Source of the DNA: Verrucomicrobiota bacterium | GTDB lineage: Bacteria > Verrucomicrobiota > Verrucomicrobiia > Opitutales > Opitutaceae | Reading direction: 5' to 3' | DNA length: 64,000 bases | Assembly (NCBI GenBank): GCA_023443455.1 | Contig: JAEZUE010000107.1 | Span: 1 to 64,000, forward strand | In this document: positions 51,686 to 59,991 of the stretch, one piece after another | Layout: every line of letters begins with the position of its first letter | Numbering within the stretch: the stretch's first letter is position 1 | Program-made: the position numbers and the translations under genes | Notes under the pieces: generated by a model | The model's database searches: none | What the model was told of the DNA's origin: nothing | The model's input: the letters and a program-made list of their open reading frames with translations, nothing else

Positions 51686-53308
51686 GTGCCCTCACCACTC
51701 GCCAACCAGACCATCGCTCGCATCCAACAGGCGCTTCGCACCAACGAAACAGCGAGCCTGCCTGAAATCATCAAACTGATCGAGGAGCTCTCGGGGCGCG
51801 CGTTTTCCATCTCGGTCCAGGAACTCGCCGACCTGATCAGCCACGACACGATCGTCACCGCGAAGGTCATCCAGGCGGCCAACACTTTCGGCTACAACCC
51901 CTTCGGCCAGACCGTCACCACGGTCACGCAGGCGATCCACGTCGTCGGCTTCAACAAGATCCGCAACCTCGCGCTCTCGATGCTGCTCATCGAAAACGCG
52001 ATGCATGCCAGCCAGCCCGAGTCGTTGCGCGAATCCGCCGCCCTCGCCCTGTGCAGCGGCCTCTTCGCCCAGGCGCTCACCAGCATCCACCCGGAACAGG
52101 ACGCCGAACAGGCCTTCATTTTTGCCTGCCTGCGCCACTACGGCCGCCTCCTGCTCACCACCTTCCTGCCCGACGAGTTCCAGCAGATCCAACAACGCCC
52201 CGTCGACGAAAGCGAAGCTGCCGCCGCCCGCCGCATCTTCGGCCTCACCCCGCTCGAGCTCACCCATCATCTCTTCGAACAATCCCGGCTGCCGCGCACC
52301 ATCCTGCGCTGCCTGCAGGATGTCCCCAAACACCAGCTCGACCAACCCGCCACGACCGCCGAAGAACGACTGACGGCGATCACCCATTTCGCCTCGAGCC
52401 TCGGCGAAGTCATCGTTTCCTCCCGCGTCGGCAGCAACGACTTCGCCGAGGCGGCCGAAAAGATCCGACACGATTTCAGCGGCAAACTCGGGCTCAGCCC
52501 CGACTCCATCGGCATCCTGGTGAAAGTCGTCGACCAGAACCTGCGCAACTTCACCCACACCTACGGTAGCCGCGCGGTCGCCTCCGGTGTCGTACAACGC
52601 ATCGGCGAACGGGCCCGACAGACCGAACCGATGCCCGCCCTGCCCAACGCCCTCGCCCTCGGTGCGACACACCCCGGACCGAACGCCCCGCCGCCCACCG
52701 AAAAATCGACCCCGGGCACCGCCACCGGAGCGGCGGAGTCGCCGCCCCAGCCGGGCGCCGGCCCCGCCCCCCAAAAGCCCGGCCCCGACGCCGTCGCGAT
52801 CCTCACCGAAGGCCTGATGCACCTCACCGAACTGACCGTGGCCACAGTCATCGATCTGCCCGCGATGGACATGGTGGCGTTGTCCGCCGCGCGACGCGCC
52901 TTCGCCCTCCAGGATTCCGTGCTGCTCCAACGCGACTCCGACGGGAAAACCTTCACCGCCACCCTCGGGCTCGGCGAACTCTTCAATCTGATCCGCGGTC
53001 GCCCGCTCGTCTCCAGCGATCGGCGCGACGTCTTCGGGATCAGCATCTCGCGCCGCGAGGATGTCCTCATCCGCGACACCGCGGATCCGAAGATCCAGCC
53101 CTTCATCCCGGAGTGGCTTCGTTCGGCCGGCGCCATCACCACCTTCATCCTCCTGCCCATGGTCAACGAGACCGGCGCCATCGCACTCATCGTCGGCACA
53201 CGCACCGGACCGACACCCCTCCAGCCCAGTCCGAGGGAACTGCAGCTCCTGAAGGCCATCCGCCAACACCTCGTCGCCGCCCGTCGCCTCGCCGGAGTGA
53301 AGAGTTAG
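51686..53308 (+). CDS. HDOD protein with C-terminal GAF-like domain
   Basis: A 540-aa soluble protein starting at GTG 51686. The first 290 residues form an HDOD domain (LADLISHDTIVTAKVIQAAN, IHVVGFNKIRNLALSMLLIE). A Pro-rich linker (about 325-365) leads to a GAF-like region (AILTEGLMHLTELTVATVID; AGAITTFILLPMVNETGAIA). The HD metal residues are not conserved; the usual HD pair reads RHYGRL. It is probably a signalling scaffold. It is not next to a kinase, unlike the HDOD gene at 4915. Confidence 0.87.
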   Translation: MPSPLANQTIARIQQALRTNETASLPEIIKLIEELSGRAFSISVQELADLISHDTIVTAKVIQAANTFGYNPFGQTVTTVTQAIHVVGFNKIRNLALSMLLIENAMHASQPESLRESAALALCSGLFAQALTSIHPEQDAEQAFIFACLRHYGRLLLTTFLPDEFQQIQQRPVDESEAAAARRIFGLTPLELTHHLFEQSRLPRTILRCLQDVPKHQLDQPATTAEERLTAITHFASSLGEVIVSSRVGSNDFAEAAEKIRHDFSGKLGLSPDSIGILVKVVDQNLRNFTHTYGSRAVASGVVQRIGERARQTEPMPALPNALALGATHPGPNAPPPTEKSTPGTATGAAESPPQPGAGPAPQKPGPDAVAILTEGLMHLTELTVATVIDLPAMDMVALSAARRAFALQDSVLLQRDSDGKTFTATLGLGELFNLIRGRPLVSSDRRDVFGISISRREDVLIRDTADPKIQPFIPEWLRSAGAITTFILLPMVNETGAIALIVGTRTGPTPLQPSPRELQLLKAIRQHLVAARRLAGVKS

Positions 53309-53527
53309 CCCGATCCTGGCCGCGACGACTCGATCACCGGCGACCGCGAGCGATCGGTCCCGCCCCGACGGTGCACCCGACAAGATCGGTGAACCGGCGC
53401 ACGCGGCAAAGGCATCGACACCGCATCGCAGGCGGCCTCGGCCGACAATTTTCGCACCGCCGGAAAATCCTTTGCACTTTCGGCTTTCGTTTTCCGCGAG
53501 CATTCCCCAACTTCCCGCGCTCGCAAC

Positions 53528-53615
53528 GGAGAGGTGGCAGAGTGGTCGATCGCGCCGCACTCGAAATGCGGTTTACCGCAAGGTAACGAGGGTTCGAATC
53601 CCTCCCTCTCCGCCA
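53528..53615 (+). tRNA. tRNA-Ser (anticodon CGA)
   Basis: A full class II tRNA. The acceptor stem GGAGAGG pairs with CCTCTCC, followed by discriminator G and an encoded CCA. The anticodon stem CCGCA/TGCGG holds CGA at 53562-53564. A long variable arm precedes the T arm GAGGGTTCGAATCCCTC. It would decode UCG. The last 19 bases are repeated 194 bases downstream. Confidence 0.97.
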
Positions 53616-53661
53616 CTTTCCCGCCCGCACAACTCGGATTTCGACAGGCAGGACCTATCCG
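53597..53661 (+). repeat. 65-bp direct repeat, copy 1 (includes tRNA-Ser 3' end)
   Basis: It starts in the T arm of the tRNA and runs 46 bases past its CCA. Copy 2 at 53791-53855 is identical except for one base (ACCTATCC versus CCCTATCC). A repeat that begins inside a tRNA 3' end is typical of att sites left by integrases. The 129 bases between the copies hold no gene, only short GC hairpins such as GGGCC-GAA-GGCCC. Confidence 0.88.
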
Positions 53662-53790
53662 AATTTCCCCCACGACAAGGAGGGATGAGAACCGCCGCCA
53701 GGCGGCGCGGCACGCGCCCTCGGGTTCGACGGAGCGCAGCGGAGATGGACCGCGCGAAGCGCGCTGCGCAGCAGGGGCCGAAGGCCCGTC

Positions 53791-53855
53791 AATCCCTCCC
53801 TCTCCGCCACTTTCCCGCCCGCACAACTCGGATTTCGACAGGCAGGCCCTATCCG
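53791..53855 (+). repeat. 65-bp direct repeat, copy 2
   Basis: This copy carries the last 19 bases of the tRNA-Ser gene, including CCA, followed by the same 46-base flank. The tRNA body is absent, so it is not a second tRNA gene. The two copies have a period of 194 bases. Confidence 0.88.
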
Positions 53856-53910
53856 CCCACGTGGCGACCTAACCGTTTCGGATGAGTCAAACCGCCCAGC
53901 GGCCCCCGCC

Positions 53911-54333
53911 TCACTTCGCCACCCCACCGCCCAACTTCACGATCCGGGCAAATTCGGCGGCGCTCAATGGCAACACCGAGAGCCGGCTCTGTCGCAGCAA
54001 CGCAATCTCGGCCAACACCGGCTCGGACTTGATCGCCGCCAACGTCACCGGTTTCGCCAAAGCGTGCACCGCGGTCAGCTCGACCGCCGACCACTCGCCC
54101 TCCGCCGCGGTGGGATCGGCGAAAGCCTCCCGGCTCACCTCCGCCACACCGAGCACGGCCTTGGTCGTCACGCTCGCGTAGAACAACACCGCGTCGCCCG
54201 CCCGCATCGCCCGCAAATGGTTGCGCGCCTGGAAATTCCTCACGCCCGTCCAATCCGTGCGACCTTCGCGCACGAAATCATCCCATGAATACGCCTCGGG
54301 TTCCTGTTTCACGAGCCAGTGTCGTTTCGCCAT
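53911..54333 (-). CDS. EVE-domain protein
   Basis: The 140-aa product is a single EVE domain, a PUA-like fold thought to bind modified nucleic acid bases. Signature parts are HWLVKQEPEAYSWDDFVREG, DWTGVRNFQARNHLRAM, GDAVLFYASV and VLGVAEVSREAFADP. ATG 54333 gives the usual start. It is divergent from the unknown gene at 54476. Confidence 0.95.
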   Translation of the reverse strand: MAKRHWLVKQEPEAYSWDDFVREGRTDWTGVRNFQARNHLRAMRAGDAVLFYASVTTKAVLGVAEVSREAFADPTAAEGEWSAVELTAVHALAKPVTLAAIKSEPVLAEIALLRQSRLSVLPLSAAEFARIVKLGGGVAK

Positions 54334-54475
54334 GCCCGCGACTCTGCGCGGCGACGGCCCACGGGCAAGCCGCGCCCTCGTGCCGCCGCAACCGTTTTGG
54401 GAAAAAGCGGTCATTTCTCCAACCGCCCAACGTCGCGCTTGGCAGCCGCCGACCGACCCGCACACGATGGTCGCC

Positions 54476-54898
54476 ATGTCCCCCACCGACGCCTATTCGA
54501 CGATCTCCTCCGCCATGGCCCGCATGAGCGCGCTCTATGGTCGCACGCTCTTCGACGAGTGGGCGGTCGTGCGCCTCGGCCCCCGTTCGGCCAACGCCGA
54601 ACACTACGAGGGGCCGCGCCTTCCGGAGTTTCTCGCCTCCTGCCATCGCGACATCGAGCCGCTGCGCCGGGAGGCGGCATCGCGCTCCCACGAACCGGGC
54701 GACTTCGACTTTGCCCGCACCTCGTCGGGCACCAGCATCGACGCCCTCGTGAAGATCGCCGCCGACGCCTACCTGCTCTGCAACAACACCGGGTTGTCGA
54801 TGGAGGAGATCCGCGGCAAACCCGAGTGGCTGAAGGCGCAGGTGCCGTTCGCCAATCTCGCCGAACGCTTCCGCACCGATCCGGTCGTCTACGGCTGA
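54476..54898 (+). CDS. Small soluble protein of unknown function
   Basis: A 140-aa protein (143 aa if ATG 54467 is used). It has no signal peptide or membrane segment and no family I recognise. It is mixed helix and strand (MARMSALYGRTLFDEWAVVR; SIDALVKIAADAYLLCNNTG). Codon use resembles its neighbours, so it looks like a real gene. It is divergent from the EVE gene and followed by a REP doublet. Confidence 0.65.
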   Translation: MSPTDAYSTISSAMARMSALYGRTLFDEWAVVRLGPRSANAEHYEGPRLPEFLASCHRDIEPLRREAASRSHEPGDFDFARTSSGTSIDALVKIAADAYLLCNNTGLSMEEIRGKPEWLKAQVPFANLAERFRTDPVVYG

Positions 54899-54956
54899 GC
54901 CAACAATGCGTCCACCTCGCGTTTGGCGCCGTAGGATTGCGTACCGGCGGTGAGTG

Positions 54957-55044
54957 ATAGGGGCGCCGCTTGTCGGCGCCCGCCGCCCCTTGCCGGCGCA
55001 GGGACCGGCACCTCGTAACAGGCGTCGCAAGCGACGCCCCTACG
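54957..55044. repeat. REP doublet in inverted orientation
   Basis: ATAGGGGCGCCG...CGGCGCCC (stem 54961-54968 with 54974-54981) lies on the plus strand. GGCGTCGC-AA-GCGACGCC then CCTACG (55021-55044) is its partner on the minus strand. Both begin TAGGGGC when read outward-in, so the pair can fold into one long structure, like a REPIN. Confidence 0.7.
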
Positions 55045-55159
55045 AAGGCGACTAAATCAAGCCGCTCAGAGATAAGGCAGGACGCACCAGAGGGTCCGGA
55101 GAAATTCTAGAAGCCGGAGAGGCTCACCATTGGGGTGAGTAGGCCAGACCACATTGCGA

Positions 55160-55236
55160 ATACCCAAGTTCCCCTCTGTGATCTCCTTCCCTCTCCCCTC
55201 CGCCTTTGTGACCTGCTCGAACTGCCGTTTCTCGGC
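55160..55236 (-). repeat. Degenerate dispersed repeat, second family
   Basis: Read on the minus strand it begins with AGAAACGGCAGTTCG (55232-55218), as at 36423, and continues with a similar GGTCACAAAGGCGGAGG stretch. It ends next to the aroF stop codon. A small hairpin CTCACC-N5-GGTGAG lies at 55123-55139. The remaining bases of 54899-55236 show no gene. Confidence 0.5.
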
Positions 55237-56271
55237 TCACTTTTCGCGCACCAGCGACCAGAGCTGGCGCGCCTGCCCGATCAGCTTGGCCAGCACCTCC
55301 GGCGTGACCGCCTGCTTCGGGTCGTCGCCGATGCCCTGGCTGGGCGACACATGGCACTCCAGACAGAGGCCGTCGGCGCCGTAGGCGATCGCCGCCAGCG
55401 CCGCCGCCGGCACATAACTCGCCCGCCCCACCGAATGCGACGGATCGACGACGACCGGCGCCCACGTGCGCTCCTTGAGCAGGGGCACGATGCACTCGTC
55501 GGGATGATTTCGATACCCATCGGGGCCCGGTGCGGTGCCGCGCGGGCACAGGATCACATTGGGATTGCCGAAGCTGACGATGTACTCGGCGGCCGAGATG
55601 AACTCGGCGATCGGGCCCATGTGCAGGCTGCGTTTCAGAAGCACCTTCGTGTCGCGCCCGGCAATGGCGCGCCCGACCTGCTGGAGCAGCGAGTAGTTCA
55701 GCGCGTTGCGGGCCCCGATCTGGATCGTGTGCACCCCGGCATCGAGCGCGAGCCGCAGCTGATGCTCGTCCATCACCTCGGCGTCGACGGGCAGGCCCGT
55801 GCGTCGCGACGCCTCCATGAGGATCTCGAGCGACTTGTCGTCGCCCTGGAACGAATAGGGATTGGTCCGCGGTTTCCACACGCCGCCCCGCAGCGCATTC
55901 GCCCCCGCCGCCTTCACGGCCTCGGCGGTCTCGTGGAAGAGGCTCGGATTCTTCGGGTCGATCGTGCACTGGCCGGCGATGACGCACAGCTCCTGCCCGA
56001 GGGTGGCCGTGCCGAGCCGGATCCGGTGCTTGGCCAGATCGGACCGTGCATCCATCAGCTTGAAGGGCGACTGGATCCGGTCGACGCGGTCGACGAACGG
56101 CAGGCCCTCGAGCCGGTTGATCATGAGCTCGTCGCGCTCGTCGCCCACGATCGCGTAGATCGAACGCACCGCCCCGACGATCGGCTGTATCCGACACCCG
56201 AACTCGGCGACGATGGCGGTGATCTCGTCGAGTTGCGGGGCGGTGAGTTCCTTGGATTTGGGCAGGATCAT
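55237..56271 (-). CDS. aroF: 3-deoxy-7-phosphoheptulonate synthase
   Basis: This enzyme makes DAHP from erythrose-4-phosphate and phosphoenolpyruvate, the first step to aromatic amino acids. The 344-aa protein is the AroF/Bacillus-like type. It has an N-terminal ferredoxin-like regulatory domain (QLDEITAIVAEFGCRIQPIV) and a TIM-barrel core. Motifs are VIAGQCTID, NALRGGVWKPRTNPYSFQG, DAEVMDEHQLRLAL, QIGARNALNYSLLQQVG, LLKRSLHM, CPRGTAPG, VVVDPSHSVGR and LCLECHVSP. ATG 56271 is chosen over an upstream start. The N-terminal domain suggests feedback control. Confidence 0.95.
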   Translation of the reverse strand: MILPKSKELTAPQLDEITAIVAEFGCRIQPIVGAVRSIYAIVGDERDELMINRLEGLPFVDRVDRIQSPFKLMDARSDLAKHRIRLGTATLGQELCVIAGQCTIDPKNPSLFHETAEAVKAAGANALRGGVWKPRTNPYSFQGDDKSLEILMEASRRTGLPVDAEVMDEHQLRLALDAGVHTIQIGARNALNYSLLQQVGRAIAGRDTKVLLKRSLHMGPIAEFISAAEYIVSFGNPNVILCPRGTAPGPDGYRNHPDECIVPLLKERTWAPVVVDPSHSVGRASYVPAAALAAIAYGADGLCLECHVSPSQGIGDDPKQAVTPEVLAKLIGQARQLWSLVREK

Positions 56272-56377
56272 GGTGTGGCTTGGGTGCCGAACGAGGATCG
56301 CCGCTTCGGGCGCGAACGCCACGGAGAAATGCGGCCGCCCGGCCGTGGCGCGGCCGGGCGAGGAACCGTCCGGCGCC

Positions 56378-57898
56378 CTACTCGGCGCCGCCGCGCAGCA
56401 CGTCGAGGCGCTTGCGCAGGGTCGCGCGGGTGATGCCCAGCCGCTCCGAGGCGCGCACCTGGTTGCCGCCGAACTCCCGCATCGCGCGCACGATCATCTC
56501 GCGCTCGAGGCGCTCGAGGATCGTCTCCGCTTTGTCGGCACTGAGACGCTGGTAGATGAGGTCGAGGGCCCCGTCGAGACTCGCCGGCACCGCCGCCGGC
56601 GCGGCGACGGGCGGCGGGACCACGGCACCGGCGACCGGCTCGGCCGGGACCGGTGCGGCCGCGGGAGTCTCGACCGCCGCCGCGGGGCTCGCGGCATTGA
56701 CGGATTCCCGCAACTCGGCGGGCAGATCCTTCACCAGAATGGTGTCGCCCTGCGCGATGACGGCGCTGCGGTAGATCGCATTCTCGAGCTCGCGCACATT
56801 TCCCGGCCAACGATAGCGGGTGAGCACATCCATCGCCTCCGGGGCGACCTTGCGCACCTTCGTCTTCTTCGTCTTCTCCAGCATCTGGAGCATGAAGTCG
56901 ACGATCTCGGGGATGTCGGTGATGCGCTCACGCAACGACGGCAGGCGGAGGCGGACGACGTTGAGGCGATAATACAGGTCTTCGCGGAAGGTCTTCGCCT
57001 TCACCATCTGCTCGAGGTCGCGGTTGGTCGCGCCGATCACGCGCACGTCGACGTTGATCGTCTCGGTGCCGCCGACGCGCTGGATCTCGCCCTCCTGGAG
57101 CACGCGGAGGATCTTCGTCTGCGTGGCCAGCGACATGTCGCCGATCTCGTCGAGGAAGAGCGTGCCGCCGTCGCAGAGTTCGAATTTGCCGCTGCGCTGC
57201 CCGGTCGCGCCGGTGAAGGAGCCGCGTTCGTGGCCGAAGAGCTCGCTCTCGATGAGGTTCTCGGGAATCGCGGCGCAGTTGACCGCCATGAACGGTTTCG
57301 AGGAACGATGGCTGTGCTGGTAGATGCAGCGGGCGACGAGCTCCTTGCCCGTGCCGCTCTCGCCGGAGATGAGCACGGTCACATCGCTGGCCGTCACCTG
57401 GCCGATGACCTTGAAGACCTCCTGCATCGCCGGAGAGGAGCCCACGATGCCCTCCTTGTAGTCCTCGCTCTTCACCTTCGGCTTGTAGCCGGCGGCGGTC
57501 TGGAGGTCGGCCTTGGTCTTGAGCGCGTTGTCGGAGATCGCGAGCACCTTGTCGGCGTCGAACGGCTTCATCACATAGTCGAACGCGCCGAACTTCATCG
57601 CCTCGATGGCCGTCTGCGCCGTGCCGAAGGCGGTCATGAGAACCACGAGCAGTTGCGGGTGCGACGAGCGCAGGTGCTGCAGGGTCTCGATGCCGCTCAT
57701 GCCGCCCATGCGGATATCGAGGAAGACGAGGTCGGGCGCGCCCTTCTTGGCAAGGGCGATGCCCTCCTCGCCGCTGCCCGCCTCGACGATGTTGTACTGG
57801 CGGGCGCCCAACACTCGGCCGAGCGAATAGCGGATCTCCTCATCATCGTCGATGATCAGGATGGTGGGCGTCTTCAGGGCGCTGGTGTCGGGGGTCAT
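56378..57898 (-). CDS. Sigma-54 response regulator with GSFTGA loop
   Basis: A 506-aa activator. The receiver domain (D17-19, D61 in LVFLDIRMGG, K111) is followed by an AAA+ domain with Walker A GESGTGKE near 179. The sigma-54 contact loop reads GSFTGA (226-231) where GAFTGA is standard. The Fis-type helix-turn-helix is at the C terminus (NQVRASERLGITRATLRKRL). An Ala/Pro-rich linker of about 60 residues lies before it. It is divergent from the M50 protease gene with 66 bases between. No kinase is adjacent. Confidence 0.93.
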   Translation of the reverse strand: MTPDTSALKTPTILIIDDDEEIRYSLGRVLGARQYNIVEAGSGEEGIALAKKGAPDLVFLDIRMGGMSGIETLQHLRSSHPQLLVVLMTAFGTAQTAIEAMKFGAFDYVMKPFDADKVLAISDNALKTKADLQTAAGYKPKVKSEDYKEGIVGSSPAMQEVFKVIGQVTASDVTVLISGESGTGKELVARCIYQHSHRSSKPFMAVNCAAIPENLIESELFGHERGSFTGATGQRSGKFELCDGGTLFLDEIGDMSLATQTKILRVLQEGEIQRVGGTETINVDVRVIGATNRDLEQMVKAKTFREDLYYRLNVVRLRLPSLRERITDIPEIVDFMLQMLEKTKKTKVRKVAPEAMDVLTRYRWPGNVRELENAIYRSAVIAQGDTILVKDLPAELRESVNAASPAAAVETPAAAPVPAEPVAGAVVPPPVAAPAAVPASLDGALDLIYQRLSADKAETILERLEREMIVRAMREFGGNQVRASERLGITRATLRKRLDVLRGGAE

Positions 57899-57964
57899 GA
57901 ATGAAAGGTGGGCTGCATTGACATTCGCGGCGGAGCCGCGGCCAAATGGATTTTTTCCGCCCTG

Positions 57965-59068
57965 ATGCGCCACTGGTCAATCGCCTTGTTCCGAGTCTTC
58001 GGCATCCGCCTCGAGCTGCACGCCACATTTGTGCTGCTGCTCGCCTATGCCGTCTGGGCCGGTTGGGCGGAGGACGGCGGGATCGAGGGCATCGTCACTT
58101 CGGTGGTTCTGGTGCTGCTGATGTTTCTGTGCGTGGTGCTGCACGAGCTCGGGCATTGTTTCGCCGCCCGCCATTTCGGGATCGGGGTGAACCGCATCCT
58201 TTTGTTGCCGATCGGCGGCATGGCCGAATTTTCGCGCATCCCGCGCCAACCGGTGCGCGAACTCGTCATCGCCCTGGCCGGCCCGGCGGTGAACTACGTG
58301 CTGGTCGCCGTCCTCGTGTTGGGCTTCGGCTGGCCCGATTTCGACACGGAGACGGGCACGCTCAGCCGCTGGTCGGCGGTGCCGGGCACACTCATCGCGG
58401 TCAACCTGATCATGGGCGTCTTCAACCTCCTGCCCGCCTTCCCGATGGATGGTGGCCGGGTGCTGCGCGCGCTGCTTGCGATGCGCTTCGACTACCTGCC
58501 CGCCACGCGCTGGGCCGCGCGCATCGGCCAGGCCATCGCCCTGCTGTTGGCCTCGGCCGCCGTGTATTTTACCCTCGCCTACGAGGGCAACCACCTGCTG
58601 CTCGCGGCGTTGTTCCTGTTCATCGCCTATGGCGCGGAAACCGAATACCGCTTCGTCCGGCGGCGGGAACTCTTCGCCGGCCTGATCGTCGCCAATGTCA
58701 CCCGCGGCGATTTTCTCGCCTTCCCGCCGGAGGCCACCATCGCCAACGCCCTCGAGGCCCTCCGCCGCGCGCCCCCCAGCGACCTGCTGCTCGTGACCGC
58801 GGTCGGGCCCACCGGCCTGGTGCCCCGCAAACGCCTCGCCGAGGCGATCCGTGCCGGCCGCGCCAACGATGCCCTCGCCGCCATCGCGGACCACGACTTC
58901 AACACCCTGCAGGCCGAATGGCCGCTCGGCGCGGTGATCGCCGACCTTGCCCGCAGCCGGCAACGAACCTTTCCGGTCTACTCCCACGGGCGACTGATCG
59001 GTGTCTGCGATCTCGGCCAAGCCGAGGCCTCCGCCGCCCTGCTCCACGCCCACCCCGCCCGCCGCTGA
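57965..59068 (+). CDS. Site-2-type M50 metalloprotease with CBS-like domain
   Basis: The 367-aa integral membrane protease has about six helices. Zinc-binding HELGH is at residues 60-64 and the third ligand lies in NLLPAFPMDGGRVLRALL. The C-terminal third (from about 245) resembles a CBS pair (LIVANVTRGDFLAFPPEATI; RTFPVYSHGRLIGVCDL), which may sense nucleotides. Such proteases cut transmembrane segments of regulatory proteins. ATG 57965 is chosen. The target is unknown. Confidence 0.94.
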   Translation: MRHWSIALFRVFGIRLELHATFVLLLAYAVWAGWAEDGGIEGIVTSVVLVLLMFLCVVLHELGHCFAARHFGIGVNRILLLPIGGMAEFSRIPRQPVRELVIALAGPAVNYVLVAVLVLGFGWPDFDTETGTLSRWSAVPGTLIAVNLIMGVFNLLPAFPMDGGRVLRALLAMRFDYLPATRWAARIGQAIALLLASAAVYFTLAYEGNHLLLAALFLFIAYGAETEYRFVRRRELFAGLIVANVTRGDFLAFPPEATIANALEALRRAPPSDLLLVTAVGPTGLVPRKRLAEAIRAGRANDALAAIADHDFNTLQAEWPLGAVIADLARSRQRTFPVYSHGRLIGVCDLGQAEASAALLHAHPARR

Positions 59069-59113
59069 CCCGCGGCCTTTCGCCGCGGAGGCGTGGCGGA
59101 AACCGTTTTTCCC

Positions 59114-59836
59114 CTACTCGACGAACGCGAGCACGAGCTCGCGGTTCTCGACCTTCACCTCGCTGCACGTGGCCCACTTCGCGGCAAGATCGGCAGGAAA
59201 CTCGAAGCCACCCACCATCTGGCTGAAGAGAATCGGGCGCACCACCAACAATTTGTGCACCGGCAGGCTGCCCAGATAGAGCGAGTCGGGTTGGAAGTAG
59301 ACCGGATCTTCGCCTTTCTTGGGTTTGATGAACGTACCTTCGGTCTGGCTCACCACCGAGAAGGACCACCAGCCGAAAAGATCGACATAATAGGTGACGC
59401 CAATCTTCACCGAGTCGCTCATCAGGCGGAAGTTGGGCGTGCCGGTCTGCACCAACGGTGCGGGTTCCCCTCCCTTTTTCGCGGCCGGCTTCTTTTTGCC
59501 GTCCTTGCTCTTCGGGGCCGGCCGTTGCGTCTCCACCGGCAACATCGGATAAATGTTCTCCACCCAGGCATTGAGCTCATCCTCGGTCACGCGCACCGAA
59601 TGCCCCTCGACGAAGGAATCGCGTTTGAAGCGCCAACGTTGCCCGGCGTTCCAGTCCTTGCTGCCCGCGAAAAAGTACACCGTGCCCGGCTCCACCTCCT
59701 TCGGCGGCTCCTTCAACACCTCGACCGGCTTCACGATCAGGATCGCCGCCGCCAGCAGCGCTCCCAGCACCACCGAGAGGATCGAACCGACAATGATTTC
59801 CACCAAACTGGGGGCACGAAGATTGGGAGCACGCAT
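59114..59836 (-). CDS. Membrane-anchored protein of unknown function
   Basis: A 240-aa protein with one N-terminal membrane helix (VEIIVGSILSVVLGALLAAA). An extracytoplasmic domain follows, in which a Lys-rich low-complexity segment (KSKDGKKKPAAKKGG) splits two beta-rich halves. The first half contains GTVYFFAGSKDWNAGQRWRF. No known family is recognised. It stands alone between two plus-strand genes. Confidence 0.7.
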   Translation of the reverse strand: MRAPNLRAPSLVEIIVGSILSVVLGALLAAAILIVKPVEVLKEPPKEVEPGTVYFFAGSKDWNAGQRWRFKRDSFVEGHSVRVTEDELNAWVENIYPMLPVETQRPAPKSKDGKKKPAAKKGGEPAPLVQTGTPNFRLMSDSVKIGVTYYVDLFGWWSFSVVSQTEGTFIKPKKGEDPVYFQPDSLYLGSLPVHKLLVVRPILFSQMVGGFEFPADLAAKWATCSEVKVENRELVLAFVE

Positions 59837-59991
59837 AGTAGTTGGGTTTTCGGACTGAAAACGCCGCGGATCATGGACCGCCCCGCGCCTCTGTCGAAGC
59901 GGAAAACGTCGTTTTTGTGTGAACAACCCCGCCCTCGCCCCGCTCCGGGCGGTTGCCTCCGCCTCCCGCCGCGCCAAACTCGCCCCGCCCC

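Noticed and set aside
53791..53855. Second tRNA-Ser gene
   Set aside because: Only the last 19 bases of the tRNA are present. There is no anticodon arm or 5' half.
54920..54945. Sigma-54 promoter around TTTGGCGCCGTAGGATTGC
   Set aside because: The spacing between GG and GC is two bases too long.
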